Shown here: positions 25,551-33,310 of the stretch, one piece after another
Layout: each line of letters starts with the position of its first letter
How positions within the stretch are numbered: the stretch's first letter is position 1
Assembly: GCA_964437185.1 (NCBI GenBank)
Contig: CAYTFU010000004.1
Span: 1 to 64,000, forward strand
Reading direction: 5' to 3'
DNA: 64,000 bases
From: UBA10103 sp964437185
GTDB lineage: Bacteria > Patescibacteriota > Minisyncoccia > Phycocordibacterales > UBA2100
Program-made: the position numbers and the translations under genes
The notes under the pieces: generated by a model
The model's database searches: none
Told to the model about the DNA's origin: nothing
What the model saw: only the letters and a program-made list of their open reading frames with translations

Positions 25551-26213
25551 CTAAGACCTCGGGCGATTCTCCCCTCCCCGCTTCCCCCTTTTCCATTCAT
25601 CTATCTTTGCGTGGTTACCACTGAGGAGCACCTCTGGAACTTTGTATTTTTTCTTTTTCCATACAAGCACCTCAGGTCGCGTGTAGACTTCGGGGCTCGA
25701 CACGCGTGAAGCTTCAAGAGATTCTGATTTGCCCAAAACTCCTGTCACAAATCGCGAGATTGCATCAATCATCGTAGCAGCCGGCAGCTCCCCTCCCGTG
25801 AGGACGAACGGCCCCACAGTCACCTTCTTTGCTTTCAATATTTTTTGCACACGCGCGTCAATTCCCTCGTAATGCCCACAGATAAATATGACGTCTTTCT
25901 TTTTTGAAAGTTTCTGAGCCATCGGTTCGTCAAACTGCTCGCCGTCGGTCGCAAAGAAAATAATTTCAACTCCTCTTTTCTTGCCTATGGCTTTTTGCAC
26001 CGCACGCAGTATCGCGTCTGGTTCGAGCACCATGCCCGGCCCTCCCCCATACGGTCTCCGATCCACGCGGCCATACTTGTCGCGAGTAAATTTCTTCGGA
26101 TCGTAGTAAGAAATCTTTATCTTTCTAGCTTCCTGCGCACGTCCCAAAATAGACGCATTGAGATACGGCTCAATGGATTCGGGAAACAACGAAACGATGT
26201 GAAAATGAATCAT
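25551..26213 (-). CDS. trmD: tRNA (guanine-N1-)-methyltransferase
   Basis: The 220-residue SPOUT-family enzyme makes m1G37 in tRNAs. The N terminus IHFHIVSLFPESIEPYL, the segment DRRPYGGGPGMVL, the knot motif FICGHYEGIDARV and VGPFVLTGGELPA are all TrmD signatures. SAM binding is by the trefoil-knot loops. It is the last gene of an rpsP-khpA-trmD operon, the conserved order in many bacteria. The structured repeat element A separates it from khpA. Confidence 0.95.
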   Translation of the reverse strand: MIHFHIVSLFPESIEPYLNASILGRAQEARKIKISYYDPKKFTRDKYGRVDRRPYGGGPGMVLEPDAILRAVQKAIGKKRGVEIIFFATDGEQFDEPMAQKLSKKKDVIFICGHYEGIDARVQKILKAKKVTVGPFVLTGGELPAATMIDAISRFVTGVLGKSESLEASRVSSPEVYTRPEVLVWKKKKYKVPEVLLSGNHAKIDEWKRGKRGGENRPRS

Positions 26214-26245
26214 GCGTTCTATCCCAACCTCCAGCGAGCGCAGGT

Positions 26246-26327
26246 CGACACTTTCGGAAACTCCGCAGAGCTTGGCTCGAGGATTGAGCGATTTTTAGCA
26301 AAAAAATCGCGTTTTCCGAAAGTGTCG
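26246..26327. repeat. structured intergenic element, copy A
   Basis: A 15-bp perfect outer stem (26246-26260 with 26313-26327) encloses a small hairpin GAGC-TTG-GCTC, the segment CGAGGATTGA and a 9-bp hairpin GCGATTTTT/AAAAATCGC with loop containing AGC. Copy B at 31017-31157 shares the same order and core bases but has different stem sequences. It lies 14 bases after the khpA stop on the minus strand and upstream of trmD. Confidence 0.75.
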
Positions 26328-26341
26328 GCCTACCGAGCCAC

Positions 26342-26725
26342 TTACTCTCCCTTCAGATCCTTAATGACGTCGTCGACGGTCGTATCGCGAACGTACGGCT
26401 CAGACGGCCTTTCGTATGAATCGTTTGAGGATCGGCTTTCGGAAGCTCCCCGCGTACCCCGTTCACCCCCTCTCTCGCTCCCCTCCGGTTCTTCAATCTT
26501 CAGATTCACCCGCGCATCGTGCTTCATGCCAACGACTCTCAACACCGTACGAATCGCCTTCGCGGTAGCGCCGGAGCGGCCAATCACCTTTCCCATGTCA
26601 TTTTGATTTACCGACAGCGTAAGGAGTACGCCCATCTCATCGACGGTTCGCGTGATCTTCACGTCGTCTGGATTATCAACGAGCGCCTTCACTACATATT
26701 CGAGAAACTGTTGATCTTGTTCCAT
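26342..26725 (-). CDS. khpA: KH-domain RNA-binding protein KhpA
   Basis: The 127-residue protein has an N-terminal KH domain with the RNA-binding loop GKVIGRSGATAKAIR (about residues 45-59). It fits KhpA/YlqC, encoded between rpsP and trmD in many bacteria. A polar Arg/Ser/Glu-rich tail of about 45 residues follows the domain, longer than in the usual 75-80-residue KhpA. KhpA works with KhpB on small RNAs and cell-shape control in Gram-positives; the role here is inferred. TATACT lies 28 bases upstream, so it might also have its own promoter. Confidence 0.88.
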   Translation of the reverse strand: MEQDQQFLEYVVKALVDNPDDVKITRTVDEMGVLLTLSVNQNDMGKVIGRSGATAKAIRTVLRVVGMKHDARVNLKIEEPEGSERGGERGTRGASESRSSNDSYERPSEPYVRDTTVDDVIKDLKGE

Positions 26726-26768
26726 ACATTTCCGACTACCTGTTAATCAGGAGTTTAGTATACCAGCT

Positions 26769-27131
26769 TTATGCGGCTGCGGGGGTTTCCGCGACAACTT
26801 CGGGAGTTGCCTCTGGCGCGGGTGTCGCAGCGACCGCTGCTGGCTCCTCGACTTTTGGAGCGACAAACTTCGGGAGGACGTTGATCTTCTTTGCATTCAA
26901 ATGACCCTGCGAGACGAGCATGTTATGCACGGTGTCTGACGGCTGCGCGCCTACCGAAATCCAGTATTTCACTCGATCGGCATTGAGCGTGCGCTCCTTG
27001 GTCTTCGGATTATACGTGCCCACCTTCTCAACAAATTTGCCGGCCTTCGGGCTCGCTGTGTGTTCGACGACGACAATACGATACGACGGGCTGTTGATGC
27101 GGCCAGTCCTCTGCATTCGGATTTTCAACAT
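26769..27131 (-). CDS. rpsP: 30S ribosomal protein bS16
   Basis: The 120-residue protein has the typical bS16 N terminus (MLKIRMQRTGRINSPSYRIV) and core (VGTYNPKTKERTLNADRVKYW, VGAQPSDTVHNML). It is followed by an Ala/Pro/Glu-rich tail of about 30 residues common in longer S16 proteins. A GTG at 27143 could add four residues; the ATG at 27131 starts the conserved sequence and has TACAGT about 10 bases upstream. It heads the rpsP-khpA-trmD operon. Confidence 0.95.
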   Translation of the reverse strand: MLKIRMQRTGRINSPSYRIVVVEHTASPKAGKFVEKVGTYNPKTKERTLNADRVKYWISVGAQPSDTVHNMLVSQGHLNAKKINVLPKFVAPKVEEPAAVAATPAPEATPEVVAETPAAA

Positions 27132-27158
27132 AAGTCGCAGCACTGTACCAGATTTGCT

Positions 27159-29372
27159 CTATTTCGCAACTCTCGTCGCTTCTTCGAGCTTTACCGAGAG
27201 CAGCTTCGACACCCCATCCTGCCCCATGGTCACCCCGTAGAGCTCCCCTGCCGCAGACATGGTGGCGCGGTTGTGTGTAATCACGATGAGCTGCGATTTC
27301 TTGCCCAGCTCCTCGATCATATCAGCGTAGCGCTTACTATTGGCCTCGTCGAGCGCAGCGTCAGTTTCGTCGAGAATAATGAAAGGTGGCGGATTGACCT
27401 GCGACATAGAAAAAATGAGTGCGATCGAGGTGAGTGCGCGTTCGCCACCTGAGAGCACCTCCAAACCACGAATTTTTTTGCGCGGAAGCGCGACGTCTAT
27501 AGAAAGCCCTGCGTACAATTCTTCCTCTTCGGGAATTTCATCGATATCACTGTCGCCATCGTCAGAAAAATTTGATTTTGCCGCGCGTCGGGGAACCTCC
27601 ACATAGAGCTTCGCATGACCCCCGCTGAAGAGCTTAGTGAAAAAGTGCTGCAAGGCTTCGTTGATGTGTTTGAGACCTTCGGTAAAACGCGAATCAATCG
27701 TCTTTTCAAGCTCGGCGATGATGTCTTTGAGCTTCATTGCGGTCGCTTCAAGATCCACTAGCTCCTTTGCGAGAAATTCTTCTCGCTCTTTCGTTTGTTT
27801 AAATTCACGGATGACCGCATCGCCACTACCCACACCAGATTCTTCAATCTTGATTTTCAAGCGCTCGATCTCGCGCCTTCGTTTCTCCTGTTTCGGACGA
27901 TCTTCCGGCATGAGAGAACCCTCAGGTATTTCGGCGCGCTCCCACCCATGCACCGCAGCACCGATGAGTGCAATTCCCTCGCGTACCTCCTCCTCGAATC
28001 GCTGTCGGAGGCCCGCAAGATTCTCTCGAGCGGCAAGTGCAACATTGAGCTTACCCTGCGCTTCACGCACATCCGCTTCGAGCGCGACCGACTCGCGCTC
28101 TGCCGCAAACGACGCATCGCGCGCCTCGATCACCTCCCTGCGCGCGGCCTCCGCCTCAGTGGCGAGGCGCGCCGCCTCCTCCTCCGTCCGTTTCAAATTC
28201 GCGCCGAGCGTTTCCACTTGTCGCCTCACCTCCTCATGCGTCTCTGGTGCTGCCCCCGAAAGTCCCTCGACAAATGATTTTATCTGCATGCGAAGCATCC
28301 CCAGCAATCGCCGCACTTCCGACATATCGTCCTTCACCGAAGCCTCTTCGAGCGCATCGCTCAACTCGCGCGCAAATTGCCGCACATGAGGCACCGCGAC
28401 CATCTGCTCCACGGTCACGGTATTTGCTCCAAGCGCGCCCTCAGCGCGCCCAAGCTCGCGCGCGATCTCTTCGTGCCGTCTACGAACGCCGCTGAGTTTT
28501 TCTTCAATAACCCTCACCGACTGCTCAAGTGAGCCGACCGCAGAGCCTCCCCCACCCACGCGCGCTCGCTGCGCTTCGCGCATGCGTTCGGTCAAATCCT
28601 TCAATTCCTTTTCATGCGCGCGCGCCTCTTCCAAGAGGCGCGCATTCTCTTGCGTGATCCAGGCGTTTTCGCGCGCGAGGTACTCACCGAGCTTATGCGC
28701 AAGCTCTTCTTTCATCTCGCGCGCTTTTTCGATTTTCTCCACCTGCGTCCGCAAAAAATTAATGTGCGGAGCAAGCTCGCGCCTGAGCGACTTCGTCTTA
28801 TCAATATTGACCGCCGTCTCCTCAAGCTTTCGCTCGCTCTCCGCCTTTTTGTGTTGGTACAATTTAAGCCCGAGCGCATCCTCCACCATTTCACGCCGCT
28901 CCCGCGGCGACGCATTGAGTATTCTATCCGCCTCCCCCTGAGAAATAATTTGATACCCGGAACCGCCAATGTTCGCACCCGCAAGGAGTCGAATCACATC
29001 TTTAAGCCGCACCTGCGTGCCATTAAGCAAGTACTCATTCTGTCCATCGCGGTACACCACCCGCTCCACCACGACCTCATTAAAATCAAGATCGAGCAGT
29101 TTCTTCGAATTATCAAACACGACCTTCACCGCCGCCCTGTTCATCTTCGGAAGCGCGGGCGAGCCACCCCAAATCAGATCCTCACCTTTCTTCGAGCGCA
29201 TCGATTTCATCGACTGCTCTCCGAGAACGAAGCGAAATCCTTCCGCCACATTCGACTTTCCGCTACCATTCGGCCCCACGATCGCCGCAATCGGACTGTC
29301 AAAAACGAGCGCCGTCTTTTTGCCAAACGACTTAAACCCCGCGAGTTCGATAGATTTCAAACTAAGAAACAT
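27159..29372 (-). CDS. smc: chromosome segregation ATPase SMC, short form
   Basis: This 737-residue SMC-type ATPase has Walker A GPNGSGKSN at about residues 32-40 and, in the C-terminal head, signature LSGGERA at about 640 and Walker B FIILDETDAALDE at about 665. The two coiled-coil arms between them are short (about 170-330 and 380-580), with a GGGGS stretch near residue 275. Normal SMC is about 1150-1200 residues with a globular hinge of about 150. Here the middle (about 320-390) is a helical stretch without recognisable hinge Gly motifs. It starts at the Met 8 bases after TACAAT (29386-29381). Confidence 0.88.
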   Translation of the reverse strand: MFLSLKSIELAGFKSFGKKTALVFDSPIAAIVGPNGSGKSNVAEGFRFVLGEQSMKSMRSKKGEDLIWGGSPALPKMNRAAVKVVFDNSKKLLDLDFNEVVVERVVYRDGQNEYLLNGTQVRLKDVIRLLAGANIGGSGYQIISQGEADRILNASPRERREMVEDALGLKLYQHKKAESERKLEETAVNIDKTKSLRRELAPHINFLRTQVEKIEKAREMKEELAHKLGEYLARENAWITQENARLLEEARAHEKELKDLTERMREAQRARVGGGGSAVGSLEQSVRVIEEKLSGVRRRHEEIARELGRAEGALGANTVTVEQMVAVPHVRQFARELSDALEEASVKDDMSEVRRLLGMLRMQIKSFVEGLSGAAPETHEEVRRQVETLGANLKRTEEEAARLATEAEAARREVIEARDASFAAERESVALEADVREAQGKLNVALAARENLAGLRQRFEEEVREGIALIGAAVHGWERAEIPEGSLMPEDRPKQEKRRREIERLKIKIEESGVGSGDAVIREFKQTKEREEFLAKELVDLEATAMKLKDIIAELEKTIDSRFTEGLKHINEALQHFFTKLFSGGHAKLYVEVPRRAAKSNFSDDGDSDIDEIPEEEELYAGLSIDVALPRKKIRGLEVLSGGERALTSIALIFSMSQVNPPPFIILDETDAALDEANSKRYADMIEELGKKSQLIVITHNRATMSAAGELYGVTMGQDGVSKLLSVKLEEATRVAK

Positions 29373-29403
29373 TGGTATGTATTGTACCAAAGTAAAAACG
29401 TAA

Positions 29404-29433
29404 TCGACGGGCCCCAATCTTGGAACCCGCCGA
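29404..29433 (-). terminator. terminator after the small ORF at 29454
   Basis: On the minus strand TCGGCGGG pairs with CCCGTCGA (one G-U pair) around a 14-base loop. TTACGTTTTTACTTT follows. It lies 20 bases after the small gene stop and just upstream of the smc promoter. Confidence 0.65.
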
Positions 29434-29453
29434 CTTATTCAAATCGTCTCGGT

Positions 29454-29615
29454 TCAACCAAAGACGGCCGCGGCAACCGCGAATAGCAAGGTGACCACCC
29501 CGACGCACGGAAGCGGTCCCGTTATTCCCTTCGCGCCGAGATAGCCCCAGCGCGATGACTGGTTTCCGGTCTGCCTGGCATCAGGCAAGTAGGTGAAATT
29601 ACTGCTGTCCCCCAT
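29454..29615 (-). CDS. small membrane protein (53 aa), unknown
   Basis: This unrecognised 53-residue ORF has a polar N-terminal half (MGDSSNFTYLPDARQTGNQ) and one hydrophobic C-terminal helix (CVGVVTLLFAVAAAVFG). GGGAGG lies 5 bases before the ATG, a strong ribosome site unlike the core genes, and a hairpin terminator follows. The combination of strong ribosome site, terminator and short membrane product groups it with the accessory cassettes at 47-50 kb. The REP-type transposase unit begins about 105 bases upstream and may have cut off its promoter. Confidence 0.6.
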   Translation of the reverse strand: MGDSSNFTYLPDARQTGNQSSRWGYLGAKGITGPLPCVGVVTLLFAVAAAVFG

Positions 29616-29721
29616 CGCGTCCTCCCATGGAGTTTCAGGACCATGAACGGCTGTCCCACATCCACTATGCCCCGCGAACTCTCTCTCTGCAACCTTTTCC
29701 GTCTAGCCAACATGTCCCCCG

Positions 29722-29747
29722 CCGATGAGGTTTAACCTCATCGGTTT
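29722..29747. repeat. left palindromic end of the RAYT unit
   Basis: A 26-base repeat identical to the right end. The 23-base palindrome has one asymmetric position at its centre. An ATG inside it opens an in-frame 15-codon extension of the transposase, judged not to be the start. Confidence 0.85.
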
Positions 29748-29769
29748 TGATATAATTTCCGCATTCCCT

Positions 29770-30453
29770 ATGGCCAACAGAAAACCCATCGAGGTTGGAG
29801 AATGGTATCACTGCTACAATCGCGGGGTCGACAAGAGACGCGTATTTCAAAACTCGCGCGACTACGAACGAATGCTTGGGTTAATGTTTCTCGCGAAGCA
29901 CTCCCTCCCGGTTAGGTTGTTCAGTATCGAAGACGCACTTTTCGCCCGTGCAATGGAGAGCAAAACGTCAAAAAAGGTTGGGGCGCCCATCGTTGAAATC
30001 GGTGCGTACGCCCTCATGCCCAATCATATACACTTTGTAATGAGGGAGATCGTGGAAGGTGGAATTTCGCTCTTCATGCAAAAAGTATTCACTGGATACA
30101 CCATGTATTTCAACGTGAAAAGCAACCGCTCAGGTGCACTTTTTTCTGGAACCTTTAAGTCCATACATGTTGTGGACGATAGATACATGAAGCATCTGAT
30201 TTCGTACGTGCATATGAATCCAGGAGAACTGTTCCAGCCGGGCTGGAAAACAAGCGGGTGTGACGTTTCGAAAATGGAAAAAGATTTGCGAACCTATCGA
30301 TATTCCAGTTTGCAGGACTTCGCGGGAATTAAGCGGATCGAGAATACGCTCATCGATAATTCTATTTATTCGCTCTACGAAAAATTGCCGTCGATCCAAA
30401 GTATGCTTGGCGACGCACAAATGTTCGAAACATTGCACAGTGAAAACCGATGA
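29770..30453 (+). CDS. REP-associated tyrosine transposase (Y1/HUH family)
   Basis: The 227-residue HUH single-strand transposase carries the metal-binding motif MPNHIHFVM at about residues 89-97. The nucleophile Tyr lies in FTGYTMYF (about residues 112-119). The N-terminal GEWYHCYNRGVDKRRVF and the GALFSGTFKSI and HLISYVHMNP segments are typical of RAYT-type transposases common in Parcubacteria. TATAAT (29751-29756) is 13 bases before the ATG. The stop TGA lies in the right palindrome. All motifs are intact, so it may be active. Confidence 0.9.
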   Translation: MANRKPIEVGEWYHCYNRGVDKRRVFQNSRDYERMLGLMFLAKHSLPVRLFSIEDALFARAMESKTSKKVGAPIVEIGAYALMPNHIHFVMREIVEGGISLFMQKVFTGYTMYFNVKSNRSGALFSGTFKSIHVVDDRYMKHLISYVHMNPGELFQPGWKTSGCDVSKMEKDLRTYRYSSLQDFAGIKRIENTLIDNSIYSLYEKLPSIQSMLGDAQMFETLHSENR

Positions 30454-30472
30454 GGTTTAACCTCATCGGTTT
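30447..30472. repeat. right palindromic end of the RAYT unit
   Basis: Identical over 26 bases to the left end; the first bases encode the last residues and stop of the transposase. No target-site duplication is obvious outside the repeats, as expected for this family. Confidence 0.85.
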
Positions 30473-30483
30473 GGAAAAGCGAA

Positions 30484-30512
30484 GCCCCCGGACCAATAGT
30501 CTGGCCGGGGGC
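30484..30512 (-). terminator. terminator after the 109-aa gene
   Basis: On the minus strand GCCCCCGGCCA pairs with TGGTCCGGGGGC around a 6-base loop and is followed by TTCGCTTTTCC. It lies 32 bases after the stop of the gene at 30545 and next to the right end of the RAYT unit. Confidence 0.75.
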
Positions 30513-30544
30513 ATTGCGATCCGAGGAAGTCCATGTGGGGACGC

Positions 30545-30874
30545 TTATGTCACCGGCATATACGCGAGACGATATACCTCCTCCTTCTCCGGGGGAAGCA
30601 CACACGTGTCGCCAACTGCCCCCATCGGCCCGTTAGGCTCAAGTGGGTACATGAAAAGCGACACTTCACAGCCCTCGCTGACCAAATGCCACTTTTCGTC
30701 ATGGAGAATCCTGTCTCCAATCCTGATACTGGCCGCGGCGATTCGCTCCAGCGCCAATCGAGCCCAGGACCCATCCACAAGTTGGGCGACCGAGCCGATA
30801 TCCAAGGAATACCGGGGAACATTCGCTACCTCCCCCTGCTTGTTTCTTACCGGGATCATTTGGTCTGTACGCAT
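30545..30874 (-). CDS. hypothetical protein, 109 aa
   Basis: Not recognised. A soluble, mixed alpha/beta-looking protein without signal peptide or membrane segment. MRTDQMIPVRNKQGEVANV begins it, and IRIGDRILHDEKWHLVSEG looks like a small beta barrel strand pair. The ATG at 30874 was chosen because AGGGGGG lies 7 bases upstream; the ORF extends 10 codons further. It has its own terminator and lies in the accessory island between smc and rnc. Confidence 0.55.
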   Translation of the reverse strand: MRTDQMIPVRNKQGEVANVPRYSLDIGSVAQLVDGSWARLALERIAAASIRIGDRILHDEKWHLVSEGCEVSLFMYPLEPNGPMGAVGDTCVLPPEKEEVYRLAYMPVT

Positions 30875-31016
30875 GGCGCACCCCCCTGATTTTTCCTGGC
30901 ACAACGTTTGCCAGCCGACACTCTGCCATCTTCACCCTGACACCGCAAGTTTTTCAACCCCAAGCGAGGGAGCGTGGTGTCGGGGAGACACAGCAGAATT
31001 TCTCAATCTCCAGCGA

Positions 31017-31157
31017 GGGATGGGTGCGCTTTCGAACCTCCCGCAGGCCGCAGCCACGAGAGTGGCGTAGGTGTCGGCGGGAACACCCGCCGACCAAAGA
31101 GCCGAGGATTAAGGACTTTTTAGCAAAAAAGTCCGGGTTCGAAAGCGCACCCATCCC
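31017..31157. repeat. structured intergenic element, copy B
   Basis: A 22-bp perfect outer stem (31017-31038 with 31136-31157) encloses three hairpins. They are GCCAC/GTGGC, the 9-bp GTCGGCGGG/CCCGCCGAC, and the 9-bp GGACTTTTT/AAAAAGTCC with AGC in the loop. The last one is preceded by GCCGAGGATTAA. Core and order match copy A. The outer end is 8 bases after the rnc stop on the minus strand. Confidence 0.8.
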
Positions 31158-31165
31158 GAGCGCCC

Positions 31166-31852
31166 TCACCATCCTTTGGCCACCAACGCCCTCTCCGCCG
31201 CAGCCTGTTCCGCTTCTTGTTTTGATTTTCCTTCCCCCGTCGCCACTTTTTCCACACCGAGCTTTACCGCAATCAGAAACTTTTTGTCGTGATCCGGCCC
31301 GCTCTGACTCACCAATTCGTACGTCGGCGTGTGCCCGAGTCGCTCTTGGGAAATTTCCTGCAGTTTGCTTTTTGCGTCCTGCCACAAGCGTTTCTCCACC
31401 ACCTCATCCACTTTATGGAAAAGTTGCTTCGCAATAAAATCCTTCGCCGTCGCGTATCCAGAATCGAGATAGAGGACCCCGATCACCGCCTCAAATGCGT
31501 TTGCAAGAATGATCTGCCGCGCGCGGCCAATGTCGCGCGATTCCCCACGGCTGAGGAGTAAATATTCGTTCATGCCGAGCTTCGTGGCCGCATCAGAAAT
31601 ACTCTGCGTATTCACAAGTGCGGCGCGGTACGCGGTGAGATCACCCTCAGGCTTATCGGGATACTTAGCGAAGAGAAATTCCGTCACCACAAGCTCAAGC
31701 ACTGCGTCTCCCAAAAACTCTGCGCGCTCGTTGTGCTCACGACCAGGCGCGCGATTCTCATTCAAATACGATCGGTGGGTAAATGCCGTTTCGAGCAATG
31801 CTTTGTTACGAAACGTGTATCCGATCTTTTTCTCAAAAGGCGAAAAATCCAT
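31166..31852 (-). CDS. rnc: ribonuclease III
   Basis: The 228-residue double-strand RNA endonuclease has the family signature NERAEFLGDA at residues 41-50 with its metal-binding acidic residues, and the second acidic cluster in ANAFEAVIGVLYLD. The C-terminal dsRNA-binding domain occupies about residues 155-226 (KSKLQEISQERLG, AVKLGVEKVATGEGKSKQEAEQAAA). It processes rRNA precursors. The Met at 31852 was preferred over 31870. It starts 18 bases after the NusB-NUDIX gene, so it is in the rpmF-nusB-rnc operon. The usual partner smc is displaced by the island downstream. Confidence 0.94.
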   Translation of the reverse strand: MDFSPFEKKIGYTFRNKALLETAFTHRSYLNENRAPGREHNERAEFLGDAVLELVVTEFLFAKYPDKPEGDLTAYRAALVNTQSISDAATKLGMNEYLLLSRGESRDIGRARQIILANAFEAVIGVLYLDSGYATAKDFIAKQLFHKVDEVVEKRLWQDAKSKLQEISQERLGHTPTYELVSQSGPDHDKKFLIAVKLGVEKVATGEGKSKQEAEQAAAERALVAKGW

Positions 31853-31870
31853 ATGCAAAAAACCAACCAA

Positions 31871-32911
31871 TTAGCGATGCCGCCTGCCGCCCCTACTCTC
31901 GATTCGCGACTCTCGTGTCTCTTCTCGATTTTCTACCGGTTTCTCTTCCTCGACCTCCTCTTCGCTCTCGACCGCCCTCTGCGTCTCGATGCGCGCATCC
32001 GGGTCTGTCTTTCGCGCAAGAATATTTATCGCGGGGACAATGATTTTAAGCGTGTCGTCGTAAAAATTAAGATCGCCGACAGCGGCAAGCGGGAACCACT
32101 GCGCGTCGTCGAGTCCGCCACTTGGCCCAAGGCGGAGTTCGGCAAAGGGCGCCTCAGCGAGAAAATAACTCACGCGCTTTCGCTTTTTGCCCCCCTCTAC
32201 TTTTGAATCGTTCGCGATGTATTCGTTGACGCCGAGATCCTCTACGATGCGTATATCAAGCCCCATTTCCTCTTTTATTTCACGAATCGCACCCGCCCGC
32301 ACATCTTCACCTTCTTCAATTTTACCCTTCGAGATCGTCCAATGGCCAAAAATGTCATGCACGAACGCAAGGTAGGTCTCCCCTTCAGATCGAGCGTAGA
32401 CAACCGCTCCCGCCAAATGTTCCGTCAAAATCTTAGATGGTTTTTGCGCCACATCCTTTCGAGTCCCGCCGTCTGCCTTTCCCGGCTCGCCAAGTTCTAT
32501 GTACACTGCACCGAGCACACCATTTACAAACCTCCCCGAAGAAGCGCTGCCAAACGATTTCGCGAGTTCTATCGCCTCATTTATCGCAACCTTCGCAGGC
32601 ACTTGGGCGCGATCGGCAAAAAGGAGCTCAGTAAGACCAAGCCGCAGGACGCTTCGGTCGATCGCGGAAATCCGGTCAATGGGCCACTCAGGCGCTGCCC
32701 GCACGATCACCTCATCAATCTCCTTTTGCTTCGCGAGTGCGTTCTGGAGCAAATTTTTCATAAACGGCATATCAGAATCACGCGTACCAAACTCCTTTCC
32801 ATAGTCGGAAAGTCGCGACTGAAGTTGCTCTGAGGTCATTTTGCCGCCGGTGGAATCGTGTTCAAAAAGCACCTGGAGGACGACCGACCGAGCTAAGTGT
32901 CTGTTTGCCAT
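31871..32911 (-). CDS. nusB: NusB antitermination factor fused to a NUDIX hydrolase domain
   Basis: The 346-residue two-domain protein has a complete NusB at residues 1-142 (RSVVLQVLFEHD, IDRISAIDRSVLRLGLTELLF, VAINEAIELAKSFGSASSGRFVNGVL). A NUDIX domain follows at about 158-300, with a full NUDIX box from Gly195 to Gly217 (GKIEEGEDVRAG, then REIKEEMG). An acidic then Arg-rich tail (305-346) may be disordered. NusB binds boxA RNA with NusE in rRNA antitermination; the NUDIX substrate is unknown. No stop or frameshift separates the domains, so this is a true fusion. Confidence 0.88.
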   Translation of the reverse strand: MANRHLARSVVLQVLFEHDSTGGKMTSEQLQSRLSDYGKEFGTRDSDMPFMKNLLQNALAKQKEIDEVIVRAAPEWPIDRISAIDRSVLRLGLTELLFADRAQVPAKVAINEAIELAKSFGSASSGRFVNGVLGAVYIELGEPGKADGGTRKDVAQKPSKILTEHLAGAVVYARSEGETYLAFVHDIFGHWTISKGKIEEGEDVRAGAIREIKEEMGLDIRIVEDLGVNEYIANDSKVEGGKKRKRVSYFLAEAPFAELRLGPSGGLDDAQWFPLAAVGDLNFYDDTLKIIVPAINILARKTDPDARIETQRAVESEEEVEEEKPVENREETRESRIESRGGRRHR

Positions 32912-32946
32912 TAGATTGAAAGATCAGGGAATCGCGATTCAGTATA

Positions 32947-33219
32947 TCATTTTTCGGCAGTTTCTTTTTCTTTTGTGTCAGTAATTTGGCCACTCGCACG
33001 CAACTCTGTTTCTTTCTTCTTCGTCCTTCGCGCCGCGCGCTTTGCCTGCGCAACGACATCGATAACTACGCGCCCATTGTACTTTCCGCACTCGGGGCAA
33101 GCACGGTGAGAAACGCGCAACGCGCCACACTCGCAGGTCGCAAGACGCTGACCTGAAATAGCCTGGTGCGACCGACGCATGCCAGTTTTGGAACGATTCG
33201 CGCGCATTCTTACTACCAT
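32947..33219 (-). CDS. rpmF: 50S ribosomal protein bL32
   Basis: The 90-residue protein starts MVVRMRANRSKTGMRRSHQAI, corresponding to the bL32 N terminus. A zinc ribbon with four Cys (CECG and CPECG) and a long charged C-terminal tail of about 30 residues (Lys/Glu/Thr-rich) follow. The tail is longer than in the usual 55-65-residue bL32. The ATG at 33219 has TATATT 9 bases upstream and no ribosome site. It heads the operon with nusB-NUDIX (35 bases downstream) and rnc. Confidence 0.88.
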   Translation of the reverse strand: MVVRMRANRSKTGMRRSHQAISGQRLATCECGALRVSHRACPECGKYNGRVVIDVVAQAKRAARRTKKKETELRASGQITDTKEKETAEK

Positions 33220-33310
33220 ATTTTCAGCAATATACGCGATATATCAGCCCTTGGCAAGCTGCTGTACGACGCCGCCACGTACAGCGAAACACCCCCCCCT
33301 CTACCAGCTT

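Larger units (their letters stand above)
29722..30472 (+). mobile_element. REP-associated tyrosine transposase unit with palindromic ends
   Basis: A Y1-family transposase gene is flanked by two identical 26-base repeats (29722-29747 and 30447-30472), each containing the near-perfect palindrome CCGATGAGG-TTTAA-CCTCATCGG. The right repeat contains the transposase stop codon. The layout matches RAYT/IS200-like units that move as single strands by recognising hairpins. It lies in the island that separates smc from rnc. Confidence 0.85.

Noticed and set aside
30450..31070. 206-residue plus-strand ORF starting in the right RAYT palindrome
   Set aside because: It runs antisense through a terminator and the 109-residue gene; the ATG is just part of the palindrome.
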